Below, piece by piece: positions 17,136 to 25,617 of a stretch of 41,774 nucleotides of DNA; the stretch's first letter is position 1; each line of letters starts with the position of its first letter. Where the stretch lies: the NCBI GenBank assembly GCA_023420935.1, contig JAEZUR010000197.1, forward strand, positions 1 to 41,774, in the 5' to 3' direction. The position numbers were made by a program, and so were the translations under genes. The notes under the pieces were generated by a model. The model saw only the letters and a list, made by a program, of their open reading frames with translations. It searched no databases and was not told the DNA's origin. This DNA comes from Bacillota bacterium (GTDB taxonomy: Bacteria > Bacillota > Clostridia > Lachnospirales > Lachnospiraceae).

Positions 17136-17744
17136 ATGAACCGAAGTTACCAAAAAGAGTTAGATGTTATTATTAAGAACTTAGAAACAGAGCAAAAAGT
17201 GCCAAGACTTTTTCTACATAGTTGTTGTGCTCCTTGTAGCAGCTATTGTATTGAATATCTTGCTAATTATTTTCATATAACGGTATTTTATTATAACCCT
17301 AATATTACGATGGAAGAGGAATATAAAAGAAGAGCCAAGGAGCAACAGAAACTCATCGCGTCTATGCCAGTTAAATATCCGGTTGAGTTTGTGGAAGGGA
17401 AATATGACACCAGTAGTTTTCTACAAATGTCAAAGGGAATGGAGCAAATGCCAGAAGGCGGAGAACGGTGTTTCCTATGTTATGAATTAAGACTTAGGGA
17501 AACAGCAAAAATGGCAGCAGCAGGTAACTATGATTACTTTACGACCACTCTTACTATTAGTCCGCTAAAAAATGCTAGGAAGCTAAATGAGATTGGAGAA
17601 GTATTAGGTCAGGAGTATCATATTTCTCACTTGCCAACTGATTTTAAGAAGAAAGAAGGCTATAAACGTTCTATTGAGTTATCCAAAGAGTATGATTTAT
17701 ATCGTCAGGATTATTGTGGATGTGCTTATTCAATGAGAAGTTAA
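17136..17744 (+). CDS. queH: Epoxyqueuosine reductase QueH
   Basis: Reduces epoxyqueuosine to queuosine in the wobble base of tRNAs (the cobalamin-independent alternative to QueG). The protein is 202 residues from the ATG at 17136, which has GGAG six bases upstream. An in-frame ATG four codons earlier lacks a ribosome site but cannot be excluded. The iron-sulphur/metal Cys residues are visible: HSCCAPC (Cys30, Cys31, Cys34), GGERCFLCYELRL in the middle and QDYCGCAYS at the C-terminus, matching the QueH (former DUF208) pattern. FTTTLTISPLKN is another family block. It is a single gene, followed six bases after its stop by a long palindrome. Confidence 0.92.
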   Translation: MNRSYQKELDVIIKNLETEQKVPRLFLHSCCAPCSSYCIEYLANYFHITVFYYNPNITMEEEYKRRAKEQQKLIASMPVKYPVEFVEGKYDTSSFLQMSKGMEQMPEGGERCFLCYELRLRETAKMAAAGNYDYFTTTLTISPLKNARKLNEIGEVLGQEYHISHLPTDFKKKEGYKRSIELSKEYDLYRQDYCGCAYSMRS

Positions 17745-17750
17745 TGGAAC

Positions 17751-17887
17751 GTGATACACAATATAGTTTGATGCGCAACGCGCTCTCGCTTGGATGAAGT
17801 TCGTAGTGGTACGTAAGGCTCTAAAGTACAGAGCCTAAGTACCAACGACTTCATAACAGTTGCTTATCAAACTATATTGTGTATCAC
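17751..17887. repeat. 137-bp nested palindrome (element A)
   Basis: Perfect 22-bp outer arms lie at 17751-17772 and 17866-17887. The inside also pairs with bulges: ATGAAGT near 17794 with ACTTCAT near 17847, GGTAC with GTACC, and a tip hairpin GGCTC (17817-17821) / GAGCC (17831-17835). It begins six bases after the queH stop. It codes for nothing evident. It may end transcription, but no T tract follows the outer stem. See elements B and C for the same architecture with unrelated sequence. Confidence 0.85.
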
Positions 17888-18011
17888 TTAATTTAGGTAT
17901 TGAATCATACATTGATAGATCTAGGTTGTTCAAAGGGCTATTGTCTTTCACTGAATAATAAATTTTAAAATGATATTTCGGTAATTATATTAAGATTGAA
18001 AAAAAGATAGT

Positions 18012-18060
18012 AACTGGTTAAGCATGGGAACATGAAGGCTCCTATGCTTAACCAGTTTTT
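18012..18060 (+). terminator. Strong intrinsic terminator upstream of feo operon
   Basis: A 14-bp perfect stem (AACTGGTTAAGCAT at 18012-18025 with ATGCTTAACCAGTT at 18044-18057) plus GG/CC inside, followed by a run of six T. It lies 125 bases beyond element A and before the feo promoter, so the transcript it ends is either queH read-through or an unseen small RNA. Confidence 0.85.
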
Positions 18061-18102
18061 TGACGTTTTATGGGATTTGTCGCGAATGACTAACAATTTG
18101 TA

Positions 18103-18131
18103 TTGACAAAAACTGCTATGCATTTTATAAT
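18103..18131 (+). promoter_or_regulatory. Consensus promoter of feo operon
   Basis: TTGACA at 18103-18108 and TATAAT at 18126-18131 are separated by exactly 17 bp, a perfect vegetative promoter. The start point should be near 18138, just before the Fur box. Confidence 0.85.
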
Positions 18132-18145
18132 AAATTAAAAGCAAA

Positions 18146-18160
18146 TGATAATTATTATCA
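18146..18160. promoter_or_regulatory. Fur box
   Basis: TGATAAT-T-ATTATCA is an exact 7-1-7 palindrome matching the Fur box known from Bacillus and relatives. The symmetry extends to 21 bp (18143-18163). It lies just downstream of the predicted start point of the feo promoter, so iron-loaded Fur would block transcription. Confidence 0.85.
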
Positions 18161-18204
18161 TTTACGAAATTTGGATATAACAAGGTTGAGAAGAGGAGAC
18201 GCTT

Positions 18205-18432
18205 ATGACATTATTACAAGGTAAAATTGGCAGTCATTATCAGGTTGAACGACTGGAATTGGAAGGAACCAGAAAGAGAAGATTGCAGGCGCTAGGTTTG
18301 ACAGCAGGCACGAATATTTCTGTTCTTAATAATAAAAAAAGCGGCTCTGTAATATTTATGGTTCGTGGAACAAGATTAGCAGTTGGTAGAGAAATAGCAG
18401 AGGCCATAAAGGTACAGGAGGTATCGGCATGA
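18205..18432 (+). CDS. feoA: Ferrous iron transport protein A
   Basis: A 75-residue SH3-like cytoplasmic protein that supports FeoB. It shows the FeoA pattern: a short N-terminal strand (KIGSHYQVERLELEG), then RRLQALGLTAGTNISVLN and a final strand with ARG-like GTRLAVGREIAEAI. The ribosome site is AGAGGAGA. Its stop overlaps the feoB start as ATGA, so the two are translationally coupled. Expression is expected only in iron shortage because of the Fur box upstream. Confidence 0.93.
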   Translation: MTLLQGKIGSHYQVERLELEGTRKRRLQALGLTAGTNISVLNNKKSGSVIFMVRGTRLAVGREIAEAIKVQEVSA

Positions 18433-20486
18433 AGAAAGAATTAAATGTAGGCTTTGTTGGCAATCCAAACTGCGGGAAAACAACGTTATTTAATGCATAT
18501 ACCGGTGCCAAATTAAAGGTGGCCAATTGGCCAGGTGTTACAGTAGAGAAAAAAGAAGGCGCCATGAAGTATCATGACCATCGGTTTAAATTAGTTGACT
18601 TACCAGGTATTTATAGCCTCACATCATATACTATGGAGGAAAAGTTAACAAGGCAGTACATAATGGATGATGAAGTAGATGTGATTGTAGATATTGCAGA
18701 TGCATCTTGTTTAGAGAGAAATCTGTACTTGACATTGCAGTTAATCGAGCTTGGGAAGCCTGTTATCTTAGCACTTAATATGATGGATATTGTTGCAGAA
18801 CGTGGAATGGAGATAGATCTACATCGACTACCAGAGATGCTTGGGATTCCAGTTATTCCAGTATCCGCCAGAAAGAAGACAGGATTAGATATACTAATGC
18901 ATACCGTGGCTCATCATAAAGCAAAGATTATGGATAGTAATCTAGAACACCATCACTACAAAGCAGAAGAACACGGTAGTGGGAGACATAAACATCAACA
19001 TCATTTAGAATATGCTATCGTGTATAGTGACGAAATAGAAGATAAAATTGATGAAATTTCTTATCTATTAACAGAACAATATCCAGATATAAAAAATCCA
19101 AGATGGCATGCCATTAAATTATTGGAGAAGGATCCAGAGATTGAAGAGAAATTTCCTGTAGATGTTGTGCATATCGTTGATCGAAGCTATGAAACAGATA
19201 TCATTAATCAGAAATATGACTTTATTGAAGAAATCATTGAAGAAGTTGTAGTTAACAAAGCAGCTAAGGCAGCTTCTACTGATAAAGTCGATGAAATATT
19301 AACAAATCGTTATTTTGGAGTGCCTATCTTTTTAGGAATTATGGCGTTGGTTTTCTTCTTAACCTTCACCGTTGGTGATTTTCTGAAAGGTGGTTTTGAA
19401 GTATTTCTTGGATGGTTTTCAGAAGGAACTAGAAGTGTCTTAACAACCATTGGAGCTGGTGATGTAATCACTTCCTTGGTGGTAGATGGTATTATTGCAG
19501 GAGTGGGAGGAATCTTAACATTCCTACCAAATATTTTTATTTTATTTTTAGCATTGGCAATCTTGGAAGATAGCGGTTATATGGCTCGTGTTGCTTATGT
19601 TATGGATGGATTGATGGGTAAAATTGGATTGTCAGGTAGAGCGTTCATTCCGATGCTTTTAGGCTTTGGATGTTCCGTTCCAGCGATTATGGCTTCTAGA
19701 ACATTAGAAAATCAAAGGGATAAATTCCGTACCATCTTGGTGACACCTTTTATGTCGTGTAGTGCCAGATTACCTATTTATGTTTTGTTCTCTACCCTAT
19801 TTTTTGATCGATATGCCATGCTTGCAGCGTTCTCTATGTATGTACTTGGAATGGCAGTAGCGATCATTATAGCATTAATCATGAATGCATTTAGTAAACA
19901 TCAGGAAGTGAATTCTCTTTTGATTGAACTTCCAGAGTATAAAGCACCCAATAAACGAACGATAGCAATTTATGTTTGGGATAAAGTAAAAGATTACCTA
20001 ACCAAAGCAGGAACCACTATATTTGTAGTATCTATTTTAGTGTGGTTTATCTTAAACTTTGGCGCTAGCGGTATGGTTACAGACATGAAAGAAAGTTTTG
20101 GAGCAGTATTTGGTAAGTTATTAGTTCCAGTACTGGAACCAGCGGGGCTTGGTATGTGGCAAGTAGGGGTAGCGCTTATCTCTGGTATCGCAGCAAAAGA
20201 AGTAGTTGTATCAAGCTTTTGTGTGCTATTTGGTATTGCTAATGTTAATTCTCAGGCTGGTATGGATAATCTAGTCCAGTTATTATCCGGTCAAGGATTT
20301 GGCGCGATTAATGCATATTCGCTAATGATATTTTGCTTATTATATACGCCATGTGCAGCAACCATTGCGACAGTTAAGAAGGAATTAAAATCAGTAAAGT
20401 GGACATTATTTACCGTGCTATTCCAGTTATTCGTGGCATGGACAGTAGCAACTATTTTTTATCAGATTGCTAATTTATTGTTTTAA
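18429..20486 (+). CDS. feoB: Ferrous iron transporter FeoB
   Basis: Fe(II) uptake protein of 685 residues. The N-terminal G domain contains G1 GNPNCGKTT (residues 11-19), the G2 region NWPGVTVEKKEG, G3 DLPGIYSL and G4 NMMD. A helical GDI-like domain follows, then an integral membrane part from about residue 295 with the family motifs GFGCSVPAIMA and FMSCSARLPIYVL, including the Cys residues of the pore. The soluble part contains a His-rich stretch (about residues 173-196, nine or so His) between the G domain and the spacer, which may bind metal. Length and order are standard. A small Cys-rich Feo protein gene follows 60 bases later. Confidence 0.96.
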   Translation: MKKELNVGFVGNPNCGKTTLFNAYTGAKLKVANWPGVTVEKKEGAMKYHDHRFKLVDLPGIYSLTSYTMEEKLTRQYIMDDEVDVIVDIADASCLERNLYLTLQLIELGKPVILALNMMDIVAERGMEIDLHRLPEMLGIPVIPVSARKKTGLDILMHTVAHHKAKIMDSNLEHHHYKAEEHGSGRHKHQHHLEYAIVYSDEIEDKIDEISYLLTEQYPDIKNPRWHAIKLLEKDPEIEEKFPVDVVHIVDRSYETDIINQKYDFIEEIIEEVVVNKAAKAASTDKVDEILTNRYFGVPIFLGIMALVFFLTFTVGDFLKGGFEVFLGWFSEGTRSVLTTIGAGDVITSLVVDGIIAGVGGILTFLPNIFILFLALAILEDSGYMARVAYVMDGLMGKIGLSGRAFIPMLLGFGCSVPAIMASRTLENQRDKFRTILVTPFMSCSARLPIYVLFSTLFFDRYAMLAAFSMYVLGMAVAIIIALIMNAFSKHQEVNSLLIELPEYKAPNKRTIAIYVWDKVKDYLTKAGTTIFVVSILVWFILNFGASGMVTDMKESFGAVFGKLLVPVLEPAGLGMWQVGVALISGIAAKEVVVSSFCVLFGIANVNSQAGMDNLVQLLSGQGFGAINAYSLMIFCLLYTPCAATIATVKKELKSVKWTLFTVLFQLFVAWTVATIFYQIANLLF

Positions 20487-20546
20487 AAGAAAACATCAAA
20501 CAATTCCTAACATCGTTACCTTATCTGAATTAAAGGAGGAATGTAT

Positions 20547-20693
20547 ATGGTAGCAATTATTATTGTAGCACTTATTGGTGTGTATAGCGGCTGGGTAATT
20601 TATAAGAAAATTAAGGATGCAAAAGAAGGAAAGTTCTGTAGTTGTAATTGTGATGGATGTTCTTCATCTTGTAAAAGCAAAAATAGTTTGTAA
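20547..20693 (+). CDS. FeoB-associated Cys-rich membrane protein
   Basis: A 48-residue protein. One N-terminal membrane helix (about residues 2-19, AIIIVALIGVYSGWVIY) is followed by a Lys-rich stretch and a short tail with five Cys (CSCNCDGCSSSC). This is the FeoB_associated family, found behind feoB in clostridia and often assigned the role of FeoC. The start at 20547 has AAAGGAGG seven bases upstream; an ATG at 20541 is in frame but only one base from that site. It is the last gene of the feo operon and a terminator follows. Confidence 0.88.
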   Translation: MVAIIIVALIGVYSGWVIYKKIKDAKEGKFCSCNCDGCSSSCKSKNSL

Positions 20694-20702
20694 TTAATAA
20701 GC

Positions 20703-20746
20703 AAGGGCCTGTATCTTACTATATCAAAAGACACAGACCCTTTTTT
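20703..20746 (+). terminator. Terminator of feo operon
   Basis: A stem of AAGGG/CCCTT, CTGT/ACAG and TCTT/AAGA blocks with two small mismatches, followed by six T at 20741-20746. It starts ten bases after the small Feo gene. Confidence 0.8.
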
Positions 20747-20766
20747 AATACATAGCGAACTCCCAA

Positions 20767-20793
20767 AGTCTCGGCAGTACCACCGCCGAGACT
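20767..20793 (-). terminator. Terminator-like hairpin at end of yesL-like gene
   Basis: A perfect GC-rich 9-bp stem, AGTCTCGGC (20767-20775) with GCCGAGACT (20785-20793), overlaps the stop codon of the minus-strand gene. No long T run follows on the minus strand (it continues TTGGGAG). Confidence 0.55.
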
Positions 20794-21421
20794 ATTGAAT
20801 TTCATGGTGATCTTCCTCTGGCTCATATTGTTTGAATACGCGGATTAGTAAAAAAGAATTACAGTATGCAAAAAAGGAAAAGCCCAGTAATACCATGAAA
20901 ATCTTTGACCATGGTAAGATTACACACAAGAAGATAAATAGGCCATTCATAAGTAGCAAGAGTATTGTAGTTTTTAAATTCTGTAGGGATATTAAAAAAG
21001 CATTTTGTAGGGTTTGTTTTATTGTGTTTTTGAATCGAGCCAACAGTGGAAATATGTATATAAAGCATATGACATAGATTACAGAACCAATCACCATTAG
21101 CACAAAGATAATAGTTCCAACCAGATTTTTAGGATTATTCCAGAAGATAAGGTTGAAAAACAAAATACTTCCTATTGTAAAGAATACTCCCCAGATTAAG
21201 GTACTTTGCACAAAGTTTTGTTTCCAGGATTTTATGTAACTTTTAAAAATATAACCATGTTCCATACGGGCTTCCTGCATGGTTACATAGTAGAGTGCAG
21301 TAATAGAAGTGCCAATAGTAAAAAGGGGTAGACAAGATAAGATAAATAAGATATTTAGTAAAATAAAATCGTATAACATACCTAAAAACTGAAAAATCGG
21401 ACTGTTTATATTTAATTTCAA
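20792..21421 (-). CDS. YesL/DUF624 family membrane protein
   Basis: 209 residues with about five membrane segments, beginning FLGMLYDFILLNILFILSCLPLFTIG, the signature N-terminal block of the DUF624 (YesL) family. Members accompany LplB/YtcP-type oligosaccharide importers and YesM/YesN regulators; their biochemical role is not established. The start is TTG at 21421, with AGGAGG seven bases upstream; no ATG is available in that position. It is transcribed away from the importer operon, sharing the 254-base divergent intergenic region at 21422-21675, where I could not fix a convincing promoter. Confidence 0.85.
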   Translation of the reverse strand: MKLNINSPIFQFLGMLYDFILLNILFILSCLPLFTIGTSITALYYVTMQEARMEHGYIFKSYIKSWKQNFVQSTLIWGVFFTIGSILFFNLIFWNNPKNLVGTIIFVLMVIGSVIYVICFIYIFPLLARFKNTIKQTLQNAFLISLQNLKTTILLLLMNGLFIFLCVILPWSKIFMVLLGFSFFAYCNSFLLIRVFKQYEPEEDHHEIQ

Positions 21422-21675
21422 TGGTTTTCCTCCTAAGATTAATAGTACTCCATTCTATAGTAATTCATCGTAGTATTTACAGTCAACCTCTAATTTAGTA
21501 TGGAAAATACACGAAAAAATCTAGCTTTATCCCATGTAATTTTAAAGGTGCAATTTGTACTATAAACAATATAAAATTTTGACAGTATAAATGTGAAAGG
21601 AAAGATGTTAGTATTAATTCAATCATTAAACATATTGCTTATTTGATGGCAGTACCGATACTAGGAGGTTAAAAA

Positions 21676-22632
21676 ATGCAGAAGTCAGCATCCATACAGA
21701 CTAATAAAATTCCAATAGGAAAGAAGAAAAAAGCAAGTAATCAAGGAAAGAAAATGTTTTTGTACATACTACCATTTTTGGTTCTTATCTTTGCATTCTC
21801 GTACTTCCCGTTACACGGTTGGGCATATGCCTTCTTTGACTATAGACCACCACTTAAATTATCTCAATGTGATTTCGTAGGATTAAAATGGTTTACCATG
21901 CTTTTTGCGAATCCAACTCAGGTTAGTCAGCTTATTAAAGTAATGATTAATACATTTGCAATGAGTGGATTAACTCTAGCAACCTCATTTTTACCTGTTA
22001 TTTTCGCTATTTTCTTAAGTGAAATTAAGTGTAAATGGTTTAAGAATTTTGTACAGACCTTTACTACAGTTCCAAACTTTATCAGTTGGGTTATGGTATT
22101 TTCTGTAGCATATAGTTTGTTTACTAACACAGGTATGGTTAACACCATATTAATGAATTTACATTTAATCGAAACACCAATCAAATTTTTAGATAGTGAT
22201 AATTATACTTGGGTAACCATGCTTGCATGGTATACATGGAAGGGACTTGGCTGGGGTTCCATTATGTATCTTGCAGCCATATCTGGTGTAGACCAAGAAT
22301 TATATGAAGCTGCTAAAGTGGATGGAGCAAATCGATTTAAGTTAATGAGACATATTACATTACCTGCCTTAATGCCTACATTTTTTGTATTATTAATGCT
22401 ATCCGTAGCAAATTTCCTTAACAATGGTTTGGATCAATATTATGTGTTCCAGAATTCTTTTAACAAATCACATATTCAAGTACTTGATTTATACGTATAT
22501 AACGTTGGTATGACTGGAGGAAGTCCTTCCTTAGCAACTGCCATAGGTATGTTAAAGAGTATAGTCAGCGTTACTTTGTTGTTTGTAGTGAACTTCGTAT
22601 CTAAAAAAACACGTGGAGAATCCATTATCTAG
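21676..22632 (+). CDS. Oligosaccharide ABC transporter permease, LplB type
   Basis: 318 residues, six membrane segments, the first at about 26-46. The cytoplasmic EAA loop that docks the ATPase reads YEAAKVDGANRFKLMRHITL (about residues 212-231). The basic N-terminus of some 24 residues before the first helix is usual for LplB-like proteins. AGGAGG lies seven bases before the ATG. It pairs with the second permease and the lipoprotein that follow. No ATPase gene is present; these systems normally share a common MsiK/UgpC-type ATPase encoded elsewhere. The hydrolases downstream suggest a branched plant oligosaccharide as cargo. Confidence 0.92.
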   Translation: MQKSASIQTNKIPIGKKKKASNQGKKMFLYILPFLVLIFAFSYFPLHGWAYAFFDYRPPLKLSQCDFVGLKWFTMLFANPTQVSQLIKVMINTFAMSGLTLATSFLPVIFAIFLSEIKCKWFKNFVQTFTTVPNFISWVMVFSVAYSLFTNTGMVNTILMNLHLIETPIKFLDSDNYTWVTMLAWYTWKGLGWGSIMYLAAISGVDQELYEAAKVDGANRFKLMRHITLPALMPTFFVLLMLSVANFLNNGLDQYYVFQNSFNKSHIQVLDLYVYNVGMTGGSPSLATAIGMLKSIVSVTLLFVVNFVSKKTRGESII

Positions 22633-22649
22633 AAAGGAAATTGTTAGTT

Positions 22650-23570
22650 ATGAAACCGATGGTGAAAAAAAAGAAAAAATTAGTAGCATCTGATGTTACA
22701 TTCAATATTTTAAACTATTCATTTTTTGCAATATTTACTTTGATTTGTATCTATCCATTTTACTACTTAGTAATTAATACAATTAGTGCCAATGACTTAA
22801 GTAACAACGGTGTAATCAATTTTCTACCGAAACAAATACATTTCGACAATTATATCAATGTAATTAAAATTAGAGGTCTTGGTACCGCATTAGGGATTTC
22901 TATAGCAAGAACCGTAATAGGAACTGCTTGTACCGTATTGGCATCTGCATTTTTAGGATTTATGTTTACACAACAGAAAATGTGGTGCAGAAAAATATGG
23001 TATCGACTCATTGTTATTACAATGTATTTTAATGCAGGTTTAATCCCTATGTTTTTAACCATGAAGAATTTGCATTTAACCAATAATTTTTGGGTATATA
23101 TTATTCCAGCAATTGTACAGCCTTTTAATATTATCTTAGTGAAGACATACGTTGAGTCTATTCCAATCTCTCTTCAAGAAGCAGCAGAGATTGATGGAGC
23201 AGGAGTACTTACTGTATTTAGAAAAATTATCTTGCCAACTAGTACACCTATCTTAGCAACTATAGCAATATTTGCAGCAGTAAATCAGTGGAATAATTTT
23301 TATGATACATTAATTTATGTGACAGATCAGAAACTATATTCATTACAGTACTTATTGTATTGCTATATTAATCAAGCCAATTCCTTAAAAGCATTGATTA
23401 ATAATGCAGCAGGTGGAGGCGGCAATGTTATGGCATTGGCAACGCAACAAACACCAACTTCTGTACGAATGACCGTAACTGTATTAGTAGTATTACCTAT
23501 TTTATTTATCTACCCAATGTTCCAACGATATTTTGTAAAAGGTATCATGATTGGTTCCGTTAAGGGTTAA
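22650..23570 (+). CDS. Oligosaccharide ABC transporter permease, YtcP type
   Basis: 306 residues from the ATG at 22650, nine bases after AAAGGAA. A TTG three codons upstream is in frame but badly spaced. Six membrane segments. The EAA loop reads LQEAAEIDGAGVLTVFRKII (about residues 175-194). The C-terminus YPMFQRYFVKGIMIGSVKG is the family ending. It is the second half of the membrane channel with the LplB-type permease 17 bases upstream. An AT-rich stem-loop separates it from the lipoprotein gene. Confidence 0.92.
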   Translation: MKPMVKKKKKLVASDVTFNILNYSFFAIFTLICIYPFYYLVINTISANDLSNNGVINFLPKQIHFDNYINVIKIRGLGTALGISIARTVIGTACTVLASAFLGFMFTQQKMWCRKIWYRLIVITMYFNAGLIPMFLTMKNLHLTNNFWVYIIPAIVQPFNIILVKTYVESIPISLQEAAEIDGAGVLTVFRKIILPTSTPILATIAIFAAVNQWNNFYDTLIYVTDQKLYSLQYLLYCYINQANSLKALINNAAGGGGNVMALATQQTPTSVRMTVTVLVVLPILFIYPMFQRYFVKGIMIGSVKG

Positions 23571-23579
23571 CTAGTAACG

Positions 23580-23622
23580 AGCAAAACAAAATAAATAATG
23601 ATATTTATTATTTTATTTTGCT
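23580..23622 (+). other. Intercistronic stem-loop between permease and binding-protein genes
   Basis: AGCAAAAC-AAAATA (from 23580) pairs with TATTTTATTTTGCT-like sequence ending at 23622, with a few mismatches. It is AT-rich with no T tract beyond. Structures at this place commonly act as attenuators or RNA-stability elements, so that binding protein and channel are made in different amounts. Confidence 0.5.
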
Positions 23623-23655
23623 AAGTATATGAAAAATTATATTGGAGGAAAAGGT

Positions 23656-25446
23656 ATGAGAAAGAGATTTCTAAGTGTGCTATTATGTGCAACATTAGTA
23701 GCATCCATGTTAGCTGGTTGTGGAACAAAAAAAGACAACAATACAGCTAACACACAGGCAACAGACAGTGCAACAACAGATGACGCGGCAGATAATAGCG
23801 CAAAAACTGGGGCAGAAAAATATCCAGAGTTCATTACTGTTGATGTATTTGACAGTTTAGCTAACTATCAAGGGATTCAATCAGGTTGGTTTGCGAAGAT
23901 CGTAAAAGAAAAATTCAACATGGAACTAAATATGATCGCTCCTAATGTAGCAGGTGGTGGAGATACGCTGTATCAGACACGTTCCGCAGCAGGGGATCTT
24001 GGTGACTTAATCATCTATGGTGCTGATGGTGGACATTTACAAGATATGGTCACAGCAGGATTATTAACAGATATGACAGACTTATTTGCTGGTAAAGAAA
24101 ATGTTACTAAATATCAGGCAGGTATTGATTCACTTAACAGTTTAGTTAGCGAAAAAGGTATCTGGGGTGTTCCAGCAAGTGTATCTGAACAACCAGCAAC
24201 AACTCCTTCAGAAGGTCTTGATCCAACATTTGGACCATATTTACGTTGGGATGCTTACAAAGCTGCTGGATATCCAGAAATGAAGACATTAGAAGACTTA
24301 CTCCCAGTATTAAAAGCTATGCAGGAAAAAATCCCTGAGAGCGACACTGGAAAACCAACATATGGTATCTCTTTATTCAAAGACTGGGATGGCAATATGA
24401 TGTGTTTAGCGAAACAGCCAACTTGTTTCTATGGATATGACGAATTAGGATTTGTTTTAGCAAAAGCAGATGGTTCTGATTACCAGAGCATTATTGATAG
24501 TGATTCTATGTATACCAGAGTATTAAAATTTTACTATAATGCTAATCAGATGGGTCTTGTAGATCCAGAGTCTACAACTCAAAATTATGATACAATGTAT
24601 GCAAAATATCAAGATGGACAGATCCTTTATTCTCCATGGCCATGGTTAGGTCAGGCTGCATATAATACAACTGATAATAAAGCAGCAGGTAAAGGTTTCA
24701 TGATTTCTTCTATTGATGATATGAAAGTATTCTCATATGGTAATAAACCGAACGGGGACAAATTATTAATTGGTATTGGAAGCAACGCAGAAGATAAAGC
24801 AAGACTTGCAGATTTTATTGACTGGTTATATTCACCAGAAGGTATTGAGATGTCTGCTGCTCAGACAGCTAAATCTTGTGGTCCAGAAGGTTTAACTTGG
24901 GAAATGAAAGATGGTAAAGCACAATTAACTGAGTTCGGATGGAAAGCCTTCTATGAAGGTGGTGATACTCAAGTTCCTGATGAATGGGGCGGCGGAACAT
25001 GGAAAGATGGTGTATCTGCATTAAACTTCCAGACAGTTTCACCAGCTGATATTGACCCTAAGACAGGCCTTGCTTATAACTATACATTATGGGATTCTGT
25101 AATAGAAACCAATACTACAGCTCTTGATACTGATTGGCAGACAAAAATGAGTGCTAAAACAACATTAGAATATTTAGAAAACAATGATAAAATCATGGTA
25201 GCACCAGGGTCATCTTATATTGCACCAGCGGAAGAATCAGAAATCACTACTCTAAGAGGACAGTGTAAAGCGATTATCATTGAGTACTCTTGGAAAGCAG
25301 TATTTGCAGCAGATGAAAATGAATTCAACAGTATTATAAAAGAAATGCAAGATACTGTAAAAGGACTTGGTTATGATCAAGTATTAGAATTTGATATGCA
25401 GAACGCAAAAGATCAGAATGATAGTAGAATAGAAGCAGCGAAATAA
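23656..25446 (+). CDS. Oligosaccharide-binding lipoprotein of ABC transporter
   Basis: 596 residues from the ATG at 23656, which follows GGAGG. An in-frame ATG nine codons earlier has no ribosome site. The signal peptide ends in a textbook lipobox MLAGC, with Cys22 as the lipidated residue. A low-complexity Asn/Thr/Ala/Asp linker follows (about residues 28-50), then a large binding domain of the LipO/YtcQ type that accompanies LplB and YtcP. The domain is rich in Trp and Tyr, consistent with sugar stacking. It is the third gene of the importer operon and a strong terminator follows. The ligand is inferred from the neighbouring hydrolases to be a galactose- and fucose-bearing oligosaccharide. 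Confidence 0.9.
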   Translation: MRKRFLSVLLCATLVASMLAGCGTKKDNNTANTQATDSATTDDAADNSAKTGAEKYPEFITVDVFDSLANYQGIQSGWFAKIVKEKFNMELNMIAPNVAGGGDTLYQTRSAAGDLGDLIIYGADGGHLQDMVTAGLLTDMTDLFAGKENVTKYQAGIDSLNSLVSEKGIWGVPASVSEQPATTPSEGLDPTFGPYLRWDAYKAAGYPEMKTLEDLLPVLKAMQEKIPESDTGKPTYGISLFKDWDGNMMCLAKQPTCFYGYDELGFVLAKADGSDYQSIIDSDSMYTRVLKFYYNANQMGLVDPESTTQNYDTMYAKYQDGQILYSPWPWLGQAAYNTTDNKAAGKGFMISSIDDMKVFSYGNKPNGDKLLIGIGSNAEDKARLADFIDWLYSPEGIEMSAAQTAKSCGPEGLTWEMKDGKAQLTEFGWKAFYEGGDTQVPDEWGGGTWKDGVSALNFQTVSPADIDPKTGLAYNYTLWDSVIETNTTALDTDWQTKMSAKTTLEYLENNDKIMVAPGSSYIAPAEESEITTLRGQCKAIIIEYSWKAVFAADENEFNSIIKEMQDTVKGLGYDQVLEFDMQNAKDQNDSRIEAAK

Positions 25447-25501
25447 GATTGCTTTGAAGAAAATGAATAATGAGTTAGTCATTTTGTTATAACTCATATA
25501 G

Positions 25502-25557
25502 AACTTCCTAACAAAAAGGATTATATTGTTTAAGTCCATTCTGTTAGGAAGTTTTTT
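25502..25557 (+). terminator. Terminator after importer operon
   Basis: Perfect 12-bp stem AACTTCCTAACA (25502-25513) / TGTTAGGAAGTT (25542-25553) with a 28-base loop, continuing into six T. Some read-through into the GH42 gene 60 bases later is possible, because no clear promoter lies between. Confidence 0.8.
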
Positions 25558-25617
25558 ATAGTAAGTAGTATTAAAACATAATTTTGTGCCGTGCGCAACT
25601 GGCAGAAGGGTATAGCT

